The notes beneath the pieces were generated by a model, which searched no databases, was not told the DNA's origin, and was given only the letters and a program-made list of their open reading frames with translations. DNA of 64,000 nucleotides. It comes from Mucilaginibacter saanensis (lineage in GTDB: Bacteria > Bacteroidota > Bacteroidia > Sphingobacteriales > Sphingobacteriaceae). Of the stretch, positions 1 to 8,990 are shown one piece after another. Made by a program: the position numbers and the translations under genes. Each line of letters starts with the position of its first letter. Positions within the stretch are counted from its first letter, which is position 1. Location of the stretch: contig NZ_JACHBZ010000001.1 in assembly GCF_014200575.1 (NCBI RefSeq), forward strand, positions 248,001-312,000, given 5' to 3'.

Positions 1-1932
1 GTATACGGGCTTGGCCAGCACCAGGCAGGGGTAATGAATCAGCGCCATCAAAAAATAACATTGAAACAGGATAACATGCAAATAGGGGTACCTGTGTTTT
101 ATTCGGTTAAAGGGTATGCAGTTTTTTGGGATAATTACAGCACTACTATTTTTAATGACGACCAAACCGGAACCTCTTTTTCGTCGCAAATTGGCGACTG
201 TGCCGACTATTATTTTATAAACGGGGGCAGTGCCGATAAAACCATTGCTAACCTGCGCAGTTTAACCGGACAGGCGCCAATGCTGCCCAAATGGGTATTT
301 GGCTTTTTCCAAAGCCGCGAGCGTTATAAAACCCAGAATGAGTCTGTTGGTGTATTGAAAAAATACCGGGCCTTAAAGGTACCTATAGATGGCATGGTAC
401 AGGATTGGCAATACTGGGGTGCCGATGATCATAACTGGAACTCTACCGAGTTTGGCAACCCTTTGTTTCCTGACCCTAAAGCCATGGTGGATAGCATTCA
501 TCAGCTAAACGGGCACATGATCATTTCTGTATGGCCATCATTTGGCGAAAGCACCAAAATATATGCAGATATGCAAAAGCATGGATTTTTGTATAACAAC
601 TTTTTAACCTATCCGCCAAAAACAATTGTAAGGGCTTATGATGCCTTTAATCCGGAAGCACGCAAACTCTACTGGAGCTACATCAACAAAAACCTGATGC
701 CGCTAAACCTGGATGGCTGGTGGCTTGATTCTACAGAACCTGACCACTCCAGACCTAAGGAGAGCGACGATAATACGCCCACCTTTTTAGGAACTTTCAG
801 AAAGGTGCGTAACGCATACCCATTAATGACAACCGGCGGCGTGTATCAGCATCAGCGCGAAACAACATCGGCCAAACGGGTGGTTATTCTGGCCCGCTCT
901 GCTTTTGCAGGGCAACAGCGTAATGGAGCTATCAACTGGTCCGGAGATGTACAGTCACGATGGGATGTATTTCGTAAACAAATATCAGGCGGCTTAAACT
1001 TGTCATTAAGCGGAATCCCCTATTGGAATAGTGATATCGGAGGCTTTTTTTCGGGCGGCAAATATCCAAAAGGGGTAAAGGATCTTGCATTTCACGAACT
1101 TTATGTGCGCTGGTTTGAATTTGCGGCATTTTGCCCCATGTTCCGCTCACACGGAACAGATGCGCCACGTGAGATTTTTCAATTTGGTGCCAAAGGGAAC
1201 TGGGCTTATGATGCGCAGGAAAAATTTATTAATCTGCGTTACCGGCTGTTGCCATATAATTATTCAAACGCATGGAGCATAACTTCAAAAGCCTCTACCA
1301 TGATGCGGGCATTGGTAATGGACTTTGCAAATGACCCAAAAGTTTATGATATTGATAATGAATATCTTTTTGGTAAAGCTTTTCTTGTTTGCCCGGTAAC
1401 CGATTCGCTTTATACAAGCAGGGCCAGCGGCAATGCAGTAGCCGATTTTAGTACTATAAAAAAACAACAAATATATCTTCCGGCTGGTACGGACTGGTTT
1501 GATTTCTGGACAGGCGACAAAATGAAAGGCGGCGTTAACGTTGATAGGGAAGTACCGATTGATATTATTCCGCTTTATGTAAAAGCAGGTTCAATTGTAC
1601 CTATGGGCCCATTTATTCAATACGCAACAGAAAAAACCGATCCGATGGAGATCAGGGTTTATCCCGGCGCCGATGGCTCATTTGATTTGTATGAGGACGA
1701 AAATGACAACTATAACTACGAAAAGGGAAAATATTCACTTATACATTTTAGCTGGAACGATAAGGCAAAAACGTTATCAATAGATAACAGAAAAGGCAGT
1801 TACGCAGGTATGCCGGCAAGCCACCACTTTAATATTGTATTAGTAAGCAACAATAATGGTAATGGCCTGCAGAGTGGTAAACCTGTAAAAGAATTACACT
1901 ATACCGGACTAAAAACAACAGTTAAATTATAA
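1..1932 (+). CDS. Glycoside hydrolase family 31 enzyme (alpha-xylosidase/alpha-glucosidase type), 5' end outside window
   Basis: Retaining GH31 alpha-glycosidase, probably periplasmic or outer-membrane, acting on plant-type oligosaccharides. The frame is open to base 1: the codons before the ATG at 34 read YGLGQHQ, a conserved GH31 stretch, so that ATG is internal and the N-terminal domain lies upstream. Numbering from the internal ATG, the nucleophile is Asp232 in WWLDSTEPD and the acid/base Asp305 in WSGDVQSRWD; a C-terminal beta domain follows with a YEDENDNYNYEKG loop. It is followed after 54 bp by a GH127 gene, which suggests a polysaccharide utilisation locus. Whether the substrate is xylose- or glucose-linked cannot be read from this; the family call is firm. 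Confidence 0.93.
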   Translation, partial: VYGLGQHQAGVMNQRHQKITLKQDNMQIGVPVFYSVKGYAVFWDNYSTTIFNDDQTGTSFSSQIGDCADYYFINGGSADKTIANLRSLTGQAPMLPKWVFGFFQSRERYKTQNESVGVLKKYRALKVPIDGMVQDWQYWGADDHNWNSTEFGNPLFPDPKAMVDSIHQLNGHMIISVWPSFGESTKIYADMQKHGFLYNNFLTYPPKTIVRAYDAFNPEARKLYWSYINKNLMPLNLDGWWLDSTEPDHSRPKESDDNTPTFLGTFRKVRNAYPLMTTGGVYQHQRETTSAKRVVILARSAFAGQQRNGAINWSGDVQSRWDVFRKQISGGLNLSLSGIPYWNSDIGGFFSGGKYPKGVKDLAFHELYVRWFEFAAFCPMFRSHGTDAPREIFQFGAKGNWAYDAQEKFINLRYRLLPYNYSNAWSITSKASTMMRALVMDFANDPKVYDIDNEYLFGKAFLVCPVTDSLYTSRASGNAVADFSTIKKQQIYLPAGTDWFDFWTGDKMKGGVNVDREVPIDIIPLYVKAGSIVPMGPFIQYATEKTDPMEIRVYPGADGSFDLYEDENDNYNYEKGKYSLIHFSWNDKAKTLSIDNRKGSYAGMPASHHFNIVLVSNNNGNGLQSGKPVKELHYTGLKTTVKL

Positions 1933-1986
1933 TAACCTAAACCTTATTTAAACTCATAAGCAAAATTGAAACAATAGTTTAAAAAC

Positions 1987-3963
1987 ATGAAAAAATTGAT
2001 TTTTGCATTTTTGATGTATGGCGGGGTAGTAGCTGCACAAACCAATGATTATCCTATTAAACCGGTATCATTTACCGCTGTGAAGCTTGATGACCAATTT
2101 TGGTCGCCCAGAATTGAAATTAACCGTACGGTTACCATTCCTGCATCTTTTGCGCGCTGCGAAAACACGGGGCGTGTAAAAAACTTTGAGATGGCCGCAG
2201 CCCGGAGTGGTAAGTTTTGTACCAAGTTCCCCTTTGATGATACCGATATTTATAAAACCATTGAGGGTGCATCTTATTCCATGGCTGTGCATCCTGATGC
2301 TAAATTGGATGCTTATGTTGACTCATTAATTACCATTGTTGGCAAAGCGCAGGAGGCCGACGGGTATTTATATACCGCCCGTACCATTGATCCGCTGCAC
2401 CCGCACCCGTGGTCGGGCCCGGAGCGTTGGGTAAATGAAAATAACATGAGCCATGAGCTGTATAATTCCGGTCACATGTTTGAGGCCGCAAGTGCACATT
2501 ACCTGGCTACCGGTAAACGCAACTTTCTGAATATCGCACTTAAAAATGCTGACCTGCTGGTAAAAACTTTCGGGCCGGGAAAAAGGCATGTTGCTCCGGG
2601 ACACGAAATTGTGGAGATGGGCCTGGTACGTTTATACCGCATCAGCGGCAAAAAGGAATATCTTGATCTGGCTAAGTTTTTTATTGACGAAAGAGGTCAT
2701 CGCGCCTATGACAAAAACAGCCCCGACGAGTTTAAGAACGGTATGTACTGGCAGGATAATGAACCGGTAGTTGATCAGGACGATGCAGAAGGCCATGCGG
2801 TAAGGGCCATGTATTTATACTCAGGTATTGCCGATGTTGCCGCCCTTACCGGGGATAAAGAGTATATAGCTGCCATTGATAAAATATGGGGTAACATGGT
2901 AAGCAAAAAAATATATGTACAGGGTGGTATAGGCGCTGTACCCGGCGGTGAGCGTTTTGGGGCAGATTATGAATTGCCCAATACTACTGCATACAATGAA
3001 ACCTGTGCCGCCATTGGCGATGTTTTCTGGAACCAGCGCATGTTTTTATTGCACGGCGACTCCAAGTACATCGACCTGCTTGAAAAGGTGCTCTATAACG
3101 GATTAATATCCGGTGTTGGGTTAGATGGTAAGTCGTTCTTTTATACCAACGCCATGCAGGTAACCAACGGCTTTACGCATCCGGCACTGGAAGCCGGCAG
3201 ATCGGGCTGGTTTGAGTGCTCTTGCTGCCCTACCAATCTGGTGCGCTTTTTACCTTCGTTACCGGGTTACATGTATGCCCAAAAAGATAATAATGTTTTT
3301 GTTAACCTGTTTATAGCGGGCACTGCCGCTTTGCAGGTGAACAACACTAAAGTAAACCTTGTGCAGCGCAATAATTACCCCTGGAATGGCTCACTGTCAT
3401 TTGATGTAGCTCCCGAGACTGCAACTGCGTTTGCCTTACGCATCCGCATACCGGGCTGGGTACGTGCGGAGGCTATACCGTCAAATCTGTATGCTTTTGA
3501 AAACAAGTCAAAAGCCAGGGTAACTATTAAGCTTAACGGCAAAGCCCTTACTTATAAAGTAGAGAATGGCTATGCCATAATTAACCGCGAATGGAAAAAA
3601 GGCGATAATGTACAAATGGAACTGCCTATGGAGGTTGAAAAAGTTATTGCCAACAAAGCACTTACTGATGACGCCGGTAAAACAGCGCTGCAACGCGGCC
3701 CTATTATATACTGCGCGGAATGGAAAGATAATAATGGTACGGTGAGTAACCTGGCTATCCCCGCAAATGCAACTTTTAAGCCGGTAACTGAAGCCGGCCT
3801 GCTCAACGGTGTTACCGTTTTAAGGGGCCAGGTTTTGAGTAATAATAAAGCCGATGCCACCAGCAAAAAGGTTGAGCTTACTGCCATCCCTTATTACTCC
3901 TGGGCCAACAGGGGTACCGGCGAAATGACGGTGTGGTTTCCGCAGGTTAATGCTGCCAAATAA
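1987..3963 (+). CDS. GH127 beta-L-arabinofuranosidase (DUF1680 family)
   Basis: Secreted 658-residue GH127 enzyme predicted to release beta-L-arabinofuranose from plant glycans or hydroxyproline-rich glycoproteins. Residues 1-17 form a signal peptide ending at AAQ. The zinc/catalytic cysteine set characteristic of the family is intact: Glu338 and Cys340 in YNETCAAIG, and Cys413/Cys414 in CSCCPTN, matching the Glu-Cys and Cys-Cys pairs of Bifidobacterium HypBA1, where the first of the adjacent cysteines is the nucleophile. An alpha/alpha barrel fills about residues 30-440, followed by beta domains. It lies 54 bp after the GH31 gene and only 17 bp before the SGNH gene, so all are likely one transcript. 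Confidence 0.93.
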   Translation: MKKLIFAFLMYGGVVAAQTNDYPIKPVSFTAVKLDDQFWSPRIEINRTVTIPASFARCENTGRVKNFEMAAARSGKFCTKFPFDDTDIYKTIEGASYSMAVHPDAKLDAYVDSLITIVGKAQEADGYLYTARTIDPLHPHPWSGPERWVNENNMSHELYNSGHMFEAASAHYLATGKRNFLNIALKNADLLVKTFGPGKRHVAPGHEIVEMGLVRLYRISGKKEYLDLAKFFIDERGHRAYDKNSPDEFKNGMYWQDNEPVVDQDDAEGHAVRAMYLYSGIADVAALTGDKEYIAAIDKIWGNMVSKKIYVQGGIGAVPGGERFGADYELPNTTAYNETCAAIGDVFWNQRMFLLHGDSKYIDLLEKVLYNGLISGVGLDGKSFFYTNAMQVTNGFTHPALEAGRSGWFECSCCPTNLVRFLPSLPGYMYAQKDNNVFVNLFIAGTAALQVNNTKVNLVQRNNYPWNGSLSFDVAPETATAFALRIRIPGWVRAEAIPSNLYAFENKSKARVTIKLNGKALTYKVENGYAIINREWKKGDNVQMELPMEVEKVIANKALTDDAGKTALQRGPIIYCAEWKDNNGTVSNLAIPANATFKPVTEAGLLNGVTVLRGQVLSNNKADATSKKVELTAIPYYSWANRGTGEMTVWFPQVNAAK

Positions 3964-3980
3964 AGCCTTTTAAATTTAGC

Positions 3981-5828
3981 ATGAAAGGCGAACAATTGCA
4001 CGGCAAAAAACTAAAGTGGTTCAGGGTGCTGGCCTTCAGTATCCCTGTACTGCTATTAATACTTACGGAGCTGGTATTGCGCCTGTTTCATTACGGACAT
4101 GATACCAGCTTGTTTATACGTTATCCCGATGATCCAAACTACTGGGTGATCAATAAATACGCTTCCGAACGTTATTTTGCCGATTCAGTAAATGCCACAA
4201 AAGGTAGTGTTGAACCTTTTAAAGTTGAAAAAGCAGCCAATACCTTCCGGATATTTGTACTGGGGGAATCAACTACGGCGGGGTATCCATATTTCCACAA
4301 TGGCTCCTTTCATCGCTGGCTGCAATATCGGCTGATGCACCTTTACCCTGATCTGAATTTTGAAATAGTGAATGTTTCTTTAACAGCCGTTAACTCCTAT
4401 ACGGTACTTGATTTTGGTGAACAGGTGGTTAATTATCAGCCCGATGCGGTGCTGATATATACCGGCCATAATGAATATTACGGCGCTTTGGGTGTTGGCT
4501 CAACCAGCCATATTGCCAATAACCGGTTTTTAATTAAAACTGTATTACAATTGCGAAAATTTCGTTTGGTGCAGCTGATTGATAACGTCATCTACAGTTT
4601 AAGTAATATTAAAGGCAAGCCGGTGAACGATCGTGATAACCTGATGAAAAGAATGGCCGCCAAACAGGAGATTGCCCTTAACTCTCCCGAGTATCAAACC
4701 GGGATACAGCAATTTAAAGCCAACATAACCGAGCTTTGTGAGCTGCTGCATCAGGAAAAAATCCCGGCATTCTTAAGTACGCTTGTCAGCAATGAAAAAG
4801 ATCTGAAACCTTTTATCAGCGAACCAGGTAAAGCAAAGGCATCTGCCGATCAGGAATATCAGTTGGCCAATACAGCCTATGCAGCAGGAGAATACGCCGC
4901 TGCCAAACAGCACTACATACAAGCTAAGGAATTTGACCAGTTACGTTTCAGGGCACCCGATGCTATGAATAAAATTATTACCGGCTTAACCGAAAAATAT
5001 AATAATGTGCATTTGGTTGATGCCCGAAAGGTTTTCGAAGAACATTCCCCGCAGCAGATTTTAGGTAACGAAACTTTGCTGGAGCACGTTCATCCAAACC
5101 TGTACGGTTATGCGCTGCTTTCCGACGCCTTTTACAACTCAATCCAGGCCGCCCATTTGATTAAGGCCCGGCCAGATACTGCCATGTCACTTGCCGAGCT
5201 CGTAAAACAAATGCCTGTTACCCGCGTCGATTCTTTATACGGGGCATATACCGTTATGATGCTTAAAACTGGCTGGCCGTTTAATGTCCCCATTCCGGCT
5301 GGTTTTAAACGCGGAAACTCCATGGATGAGCAGCTTGCAGGCGCCCTGTCGGTAAATAGTATCAGCTGGCTTGATGCTATGAACCGGCTTTTTCAATACA
5401 GCATGAAAGCCAATGATAAAAAAACGGCACTGAAGGCCGTAGAGGCGGTCATGCTCGAAAATCCGCGGAATACTACTTACCCGGTTTTTGCAGCAAGACT
5501 GAGTTTTGATTTGGGCAATTTGCCCAATGCGGTATTTTATTTTAAAAAGTTATACCAGCAGGAACCTACATTTGCCAACTTACAAAATATGTATTTGGTA
5601 TATTTAAAGGCTGATCAGCCAGGTAAGGCTGTTCCTTATATTGATCAGGCTATCAGCTTGCAGAATAATAACCCGGTGCTGCTTCGTTTAAAAGCAACCG
5701 TACAGGATATTATTGAGCTTAAAAGAAAACTTGCTACAATAAAAGGCGATCTTGCATTAAGCCAGCAGATAGCTATCCGCTACCATGCGGCGGGTGCAGA
5801 TGAGGCCGCAATAAAATATGAACATTGA
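3981..5828 (+). CDS. Membrane-anchored SGNH/GDSL hydrolase with TPR repeats (SxtL-like position)
   Basis: 615-residue protein with an N-terminal membrane anchor (about residues 14-36), an SGNH/GDSL esterase domain (about 75-390) and TPR-like helices (about 270-305 and 460-600). Block I is GEST with Ser97 as probable nucleophile, block III is TGHNEYYG, and block V is EHVHPN with His371. The usual GDS is GES here, which occurs in TPR-bearing SGNH proteins. It opens a four-gene module with an SxtJ-like protein, a DUF5989 protein and a carbamoyltransferase. In saxitoxin clusters a GDSL protein (SxtL) likewise accompanies the carbamoyltransferase. Inferred role: esterase or acyl/carbamoyl handling at the membrane; the substrate is unknown. 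Confidence 0.8.
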   Translation: MKGEQLHGKKLKWFRVLAFSIPVLLLILTELVLRLFHYGHDTSLFIRYPDDPNYWVINKYASERYFADSVNATKGSVEPFKVEKAANTFRIFVLGESTTAGYPYFHNGSFHRWLQYRLMHLYPDLNFEIVNVSLTAVNSYTVLDFGEQVVNYQPDAVLIYTGHNEYYGALGVGSTSHIANNRFLIKTVLQLRKFRLVQLIDNVIYSLSNIKGKPVNDRDNLMKRMAAKQEIALNSPEYQTGIQQFKANITELCELLHQEKIPAFLSTLVSNEKDLKPFISEPGKAKASADQEYQLANTAYAAGEYAAAKQHYIQAKEFDQLRFRAPDAMNKIITGLTEKYNNVHLVDARKVFEEHSPQQILGNETLLEHVHPNLYGYALLSDAFYNSIQAAHLIKARPDTAMSLAELVKQMPVTRVDSLYGAYTVMMLKTGWPFNVPIPAGFKRGNSMDEQLAGALSVNSISWLDAMNRLFQYSMKANDKKTALKAVEAVMLENPRNTTYPVFAARLSFDLGNLPNAVFYFKKLYQQEPTFANLQNMYLVYLKADQPGKAVPYIDQAISLQNNNPVLLRLKATVQDIIELKRKLATIKGDLALSQQIAIRYHAAGADEAAIKYEH

Positions 5829-5839
5829 TACCAACGCTT

Positions 5840-6223
5840 ATGGCAGACATACAGGTAAATAAAAAGTTTGGTTTAGTTACCGGAGGTGCATGTTTGTTCA
5901 TAGTTGCTTACCAGCAGCTGGTTCATCACCGGTTTTGGATTTTATTATTTGTTCCGGGAGTGTTATTATTGCTTGTTGCTGTATTAGCGCCTAAACTTTT
6001 AAACCGCCTAAGGCTGGCGTGGGAAAAAACTGGACATATCCTGGGAACTATAAATACAACGGTTATCCTTTTTTTAGTTTTCTTTTTAATTATTACCCCC
6101 CTGGGTTTTGTGATGCGGTTAATGAATAAAACACTTTTAATTACCGGCTTTAAGCCAGGTTTAACCACCTACTGGCAGCCTGTAAATAAGAACAGCAGGG
6201 AATCAATGAAACAGCAATTTTAA
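5840..6223 (+). CDS. SxtJ family membrane protein
   Basis: Small integral membrane protein of 127 residues with three predicted membrane segments (about 10-27, 32-52 and 70-95) and a short polar C-terminus. The ATG at 5840 is preferred over an upstream in-frame TTG at 5825 that overlaps the previous stop. Order and size match the SxtJ family, named after a saxitoxin-cluster gene of unknown function found next to carbamoyltransferases. It lies 11 bp after the SGNH gene and 2 bp before the DUF5989 gene, so co-translation is likely. No catalytic residues are evident; a scaffold or membrane partner for the carbamoyltransferase is inferred. Confidence 0.8.
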   Translation: MADIQVNKKFGLVTGGACLFIVAYQQLVHHRFWILLFVPGVLLLLVAVLAPKLLNRLRLAWEKTGHILGTINTTVILFLVFFLIITPLGFVMRLMNKTLLITGFKPGLTTYWQPVNKNSRESMKQQF

Positions 6224-6225
6224 AA

Positions 6226-6378
6226 ATGATGGAAGTAATAGGCGAGTTTTTTATGTTTCTAAAATCAAGAAAACGATTCTGGTTATGGCCGCTATTCATT
6301 TTCCTGTTGTTGTTAAGTCTTCTTTTGGTTTTTGCGCAGGGTTCTGCGCTGGCACCCTTTATTTATTCTATATTTTAG
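6226..6378 (+). CDS. DUF5989 family single-pass membrane peptide (50 aa)
   Basis: Complete 50-residue ORF, ATG to TAG, in the gap between the SxtJ-like and carbamoyltransferase genes (2 bp and 3 bp spacing). It has a basic amphipathic start (FMFLKSRKRFW), one hydrophobic segment at about residues 18-34, and a conserved-looking tail QGSALAPFIYSIF. This is the DUF5989 pattern, a family I know mainly as a neighbour of SxtJ and carbamoyltransferase genes. A second ATG at 6229 would shorten it by one residue. Function is unknown; by context it is a small subunit of a membrane carbamoylation complex. Confidence 0.82.
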   Translation: MMEVIGEFFMFLKSRKRFWLWPLFIFLLLLSLLLVFAQGSALAPFIYSIF

Positions 6379-6381
6379 GGT

Positions 6382-8184
6382 ATGTATATCCTGGGTATTT
6401 CAGCCTATTTTCATGACAGTGCTGCCTGCTTGCTCCGGGACGATGTAATTGTTGCAGCCGTGCAGGAAGAAAGATTCAGCAGAAAGAAAAATGACGAGAG
6501 TTTTCCTGCTGAATCCATTCGTTATTGCCTGGAAACCGCCAACATCAGTTTAGCCGAGGTAGACCATATTGTTTTTTACGAAAAACCTTTTCTGAAATTT
6601 GAACGGTTGCTGGAAACTTATCTTGCCTTTGCACCCAAAGGATTTACGTCGTTTATCAAAGCTGTCCCTTTATGGTTAAAAGATAAGTTGTTTTTAAAAG
6701 GCAATATTATTAAGGCGTTAAAGGAGATTGATCCGGTCTGGCAGCCAAATAAGCATTCTGTTTTATTTACCACGCACCACCAGTCGCACGCAGCATCAGC
6801 ATTTTATCCCTCGCCATTTAACAAGGCTATTATACTTACTGCAGATGGTGTGGGCGAGTGGGCAACAACTTCCATAGCACGTGGCAGCCACAACAGTATT
6901 GAGTTTATCAGGGATATTCCATTCCCGCATTCCATAGGGTTGCTTTATTCGGCATTTACCTACTACCTGGGTTTTAAAGTTAATGTTGATGAGTATAAGG
7001 TGATGGGGCTGGCCCCTTATGGTAAGCCGCTTTATGTAGATATTATATTTAAGCATCTGGTTGATCTGAAACCGGACGGTTCGTTTCTGCTTGATATGGC
7101 TTACTTTAATTATTGCACCGGTTTAACCATGACCGCTGTAAAGTTTAATGAGCTATTTGGCGCACCTCCCCGTAAAGCATCAGGGCCAATAACCCAGTTT
7201 TATATGGATATGGCCAGTTCTATACAAACGGCTACCGAGCAAATTATGCTCAGGATCACCACCGCTATACATCAGGAATTTGGGGTAGACAATTTATGTA
7301 TGGCAGGTGGAGTAGCCCTAAACTGTGTAGCTAACGGATTGATTTTAAAAGAATCAGGATTTAAAAATATTTGGATACAGCCTGCTGCGGGCGATGCGGG
7401 GGGAGCGTTAGGAGCGGCTTATGCCGTTTACTATGAACATCTGGATAAAAGCCGGATTACCGATGCATCGGAAGATAAAATGCAGAACGCCTTGCTGGGC
7501 CCGTGTTATAGCCGCGACGGAATAGCCGAAGATATAAAAAGCGCCGGATTACAATTTATTGAGCTCAGCGGGCAGGATTATTACCGGGTTATTGCCGGGT
7601 TTATAGTCGATGGGAAAGTGGTTGGTTACTTTAAGGGCCGTATGGAGTACGGGCCAAGGGCGCTTGGTGCCCGCAGTATACTTGCCGACCCTCGCAGGTT
7701 CGATATGCAGTCGGTACTGAATCAAAAAATAAAATACCGGGAGTCGTTTAGGCCATTTGCACCGGCCGTATTGGAGGAGTATGCGGCAACATACTTTAAT
7801 ATCAGTTGTGCAAGCCCTTATATGCTGCTTGTTGCCGATGTTGCCGCGGATTTAAGAATCCCCTTGTCTGAACAGGAGGAGGCATTGCAAGGTGTTGAAA
7901 AGCTGAAAGTAAAACGATCAGTGATACCGGCTGTAACCCATGTAAATTATACCGCCAGGCTGCAAACGGTTAATAAAGAATCGCACCCCGATTTTTATAA
8001 TTTAATTAAGGCTTTTCACGAGCTTACGGATTGCCCCCTGCTTATCAATACCTCTTTTAACCGTATGGATGAGCCTATAGTTAATACGCCATTGCAAGCC
8101 ATTGCCTGTTTTAGAGAAACTGATATGGATGTTTTGGTGATAGAAAACTTTATTATCCAAAAGACCAACACTGCCAAAAATTGA
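6382..8184 (+). CDS. Carbamoyltransferase, NodU/CmcH/TobZ family
   Basis: 600-residue O-carbamoyltransferase that uses carbamoyl phosphate and ATP, via carbamoyl-adenylate, to carbamoylate a hydroxyl group. The N-terminal Kae1-like domain (about 1-370) starts YILGISAYFHDSAA and has the metal-binding HHQSHAASA (His132, His133, His136), the ATP-loop DGVGEW, CMAGGVALNCVANG and PAAGDAGGALGAA. The YrdC-like C-terminal domain (about 390-590) has GRMEYGPRALGARS and YRESFRPFAPAV. All hallmark residues are present, so it should be active. It ends a gene run that begins in a glycan-degradation locus; NodU-type enzymes modify sugars, but the acceptor here is unknown. Confidence 0.92.
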   Translation: MYILGISAYFHDSAACLLRDDVIVAAVQEERFSRKKNDESFPAESIRYCLETANISLAEVDHIVFYEKPFLKFERLLETYLAFAPKGFTSFIKAVPLWLKDKLFLKGNIIKALKEIDPVWQPNKHSVLFTTHHQSHAASAFYPSPFNKAIILTADGVGEWATTSIARGSHNSIEFIRDIPFPHSIGLLYSAFTYYLGFKVNVDEYKVMGLAPYGKPLYVDIIFKHLVDLKPDGSFLLDMAYFNYCTGLTMTAVKFNELFGAPPRKASGPITQFYMDMASSIQTATEQIMLRITTAIHQEFGVDNLCMAGGVALNCVANGLILKESGFKNIWIQPAAGDAGGALGAAYAVYYEHLDKSRITDASEDKMQNALLGPCYSRDGIAEDIKSAGLQFIELSGQDYYRVIAGFIVDGKVVGYFKGRMEYGPRALGARSILADPRRFDMQSVLNQKIKYRESFRPFAPAVLEEYAATYFNISCASPYMLLVADVAADLRIPLSEQEEALQGVEKLKVKRSVIPAVTHVNYTARLQTVNKESHPDFYNLIKAFHELTDCPLLINTSFNRMDEPIVNTPLQAIACFRETDMDVLVIENFIIQKTNTAKN

Positions 8185-8269
8185 AATAAGGCTCCTGTGA
8201 TTTTTTTCATGGCTGCATCTTATCACTTCATTTTTCATTAAGTTTGATCATCATTTTAATGTGTTTATC

Positions 8270-8842
8270 ATGCAGCCCGAGGAAATATTAAAAGAACACA
8301 TTGCCAAAACAGTATCCTTAACTGATGAGCAGTTTGCATACTTTTTTTCACATTTTAAATACCGGTCGTTTAAAAAAGGTCAAGCCATTATTACCGAGGG
8401 CGATCATGTGGATTGTGAATACTTTGTACTCTCGGGTTACTTAAAATCATTTTTTATCAATGATGATGTGAAGATGTTCATTCTTCAGTTTGCCATGCCA
8501 ACCTGGTGGGCTTCGGATTTTAATGCATTGTACAGTAATACAAAGGCAACCATTAATATTGATTGTATAACCGATGCAGAGGTGCTTTGCATCTCTAACG
8601 CCGACCGTGAAAAGATGTGTAAGGAACTGCACCCGGTTGAGCATTTTTTTCGCTGGCGTACCAATAAAGGTTACGTGGCATCGCAAAAAAGGCTTTTATC
8701 ATTGATGAATAACGATGCAAAAGCTAGGTATGAGGAGCTTTTGGTGCAATATCCTGCACTCTATAACATTGTCCCCAAGCATTTAATAGCCGCTTATTTA
8801 GGCGTTTCAAGAGAAACCCTTAGCAGGCTTTACCACTCCTGA
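8270..8842 (+). CDS. Crp/Fnr family transcriptional regulator
   Basis: 190-residue regulator with an N-terminal cyclic-nucleotide-binding-type beta roll (about residues 15-115, including FKKGQAIITEGDHV) and a C-terminal winged helix (about 140-190, VPKHLIAAYLGVSRETLSRL). The ATG at 8270 is preferred to an in-frame GTG at 8261. The length is normal for Bacteroidota members, many of which do not bind cAMP. No Fe-S cysteine set of Fnr type is seen. Two Crp-like palindromes lie just downstream, before the YceI operon, making that operon the obvious target and autoregulation possible. The effector is unknown. Confidence 0.88.
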   Translation: MQPEEILKEHIAKTVSLTDEQFAYFFSHFKYRSFKKGQAIITEGDHVDCEYFVLSGYLKSFFINDDVKMFILQFAMPTWWASDFNALYSNTKATINIDCITDAEVLCISNADREKMCKELHPVEHFFRWRTNKGYVASQKRLLSLMNNDAKARYEELLVQYPALYNIVPKHLIAAYLGVSRETLSRLYHS

Positions 8843-8857
8843 AATATTACCGCGCAA

Positions 8858-8873
8858 TGTGATGTAGATCACA
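8858..8873. promoter_or_regulatory. Crp/Fnr-type palindromic operator 1
   Basis: TGTGATGTAGATCACA fits TGTGA-N6-TCACA exactly. It lies 16 bp after the stop of the Crp/Fnr gene and 118 bp before the YceI start codon. The core is the Escherichia coli Crp consensus. Binding by the adjacent regulator is inferred. Confidence 0.75.
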
Positions 8874-8904
8874 TAATGAATCATTGGGTTGGGCAGGCTA
8901 TAAA

Positions 8905-8920
8905 TGTGATGTACATCACG
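8905..8920. promoter_or_regulatory. Crp/Fnr-type palindromic operator 2
   Basis: TGTGATGTACATCACG, one mismatch from TGTGA-N6-TCACA, centred 47 bp from operator 1. A -7-like TTACTTTG at 8943-8950 places this site near -40 to -45 of a plausible start point, the usual location for a class II activator. Confidence 0.7.
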
Positions 8921-8990
8921 TAACCGGCTTGATTTTACTCCTTTACTTTGTATTGTAAATCAATCATAAACGATTTAAAACACAAAGAAA

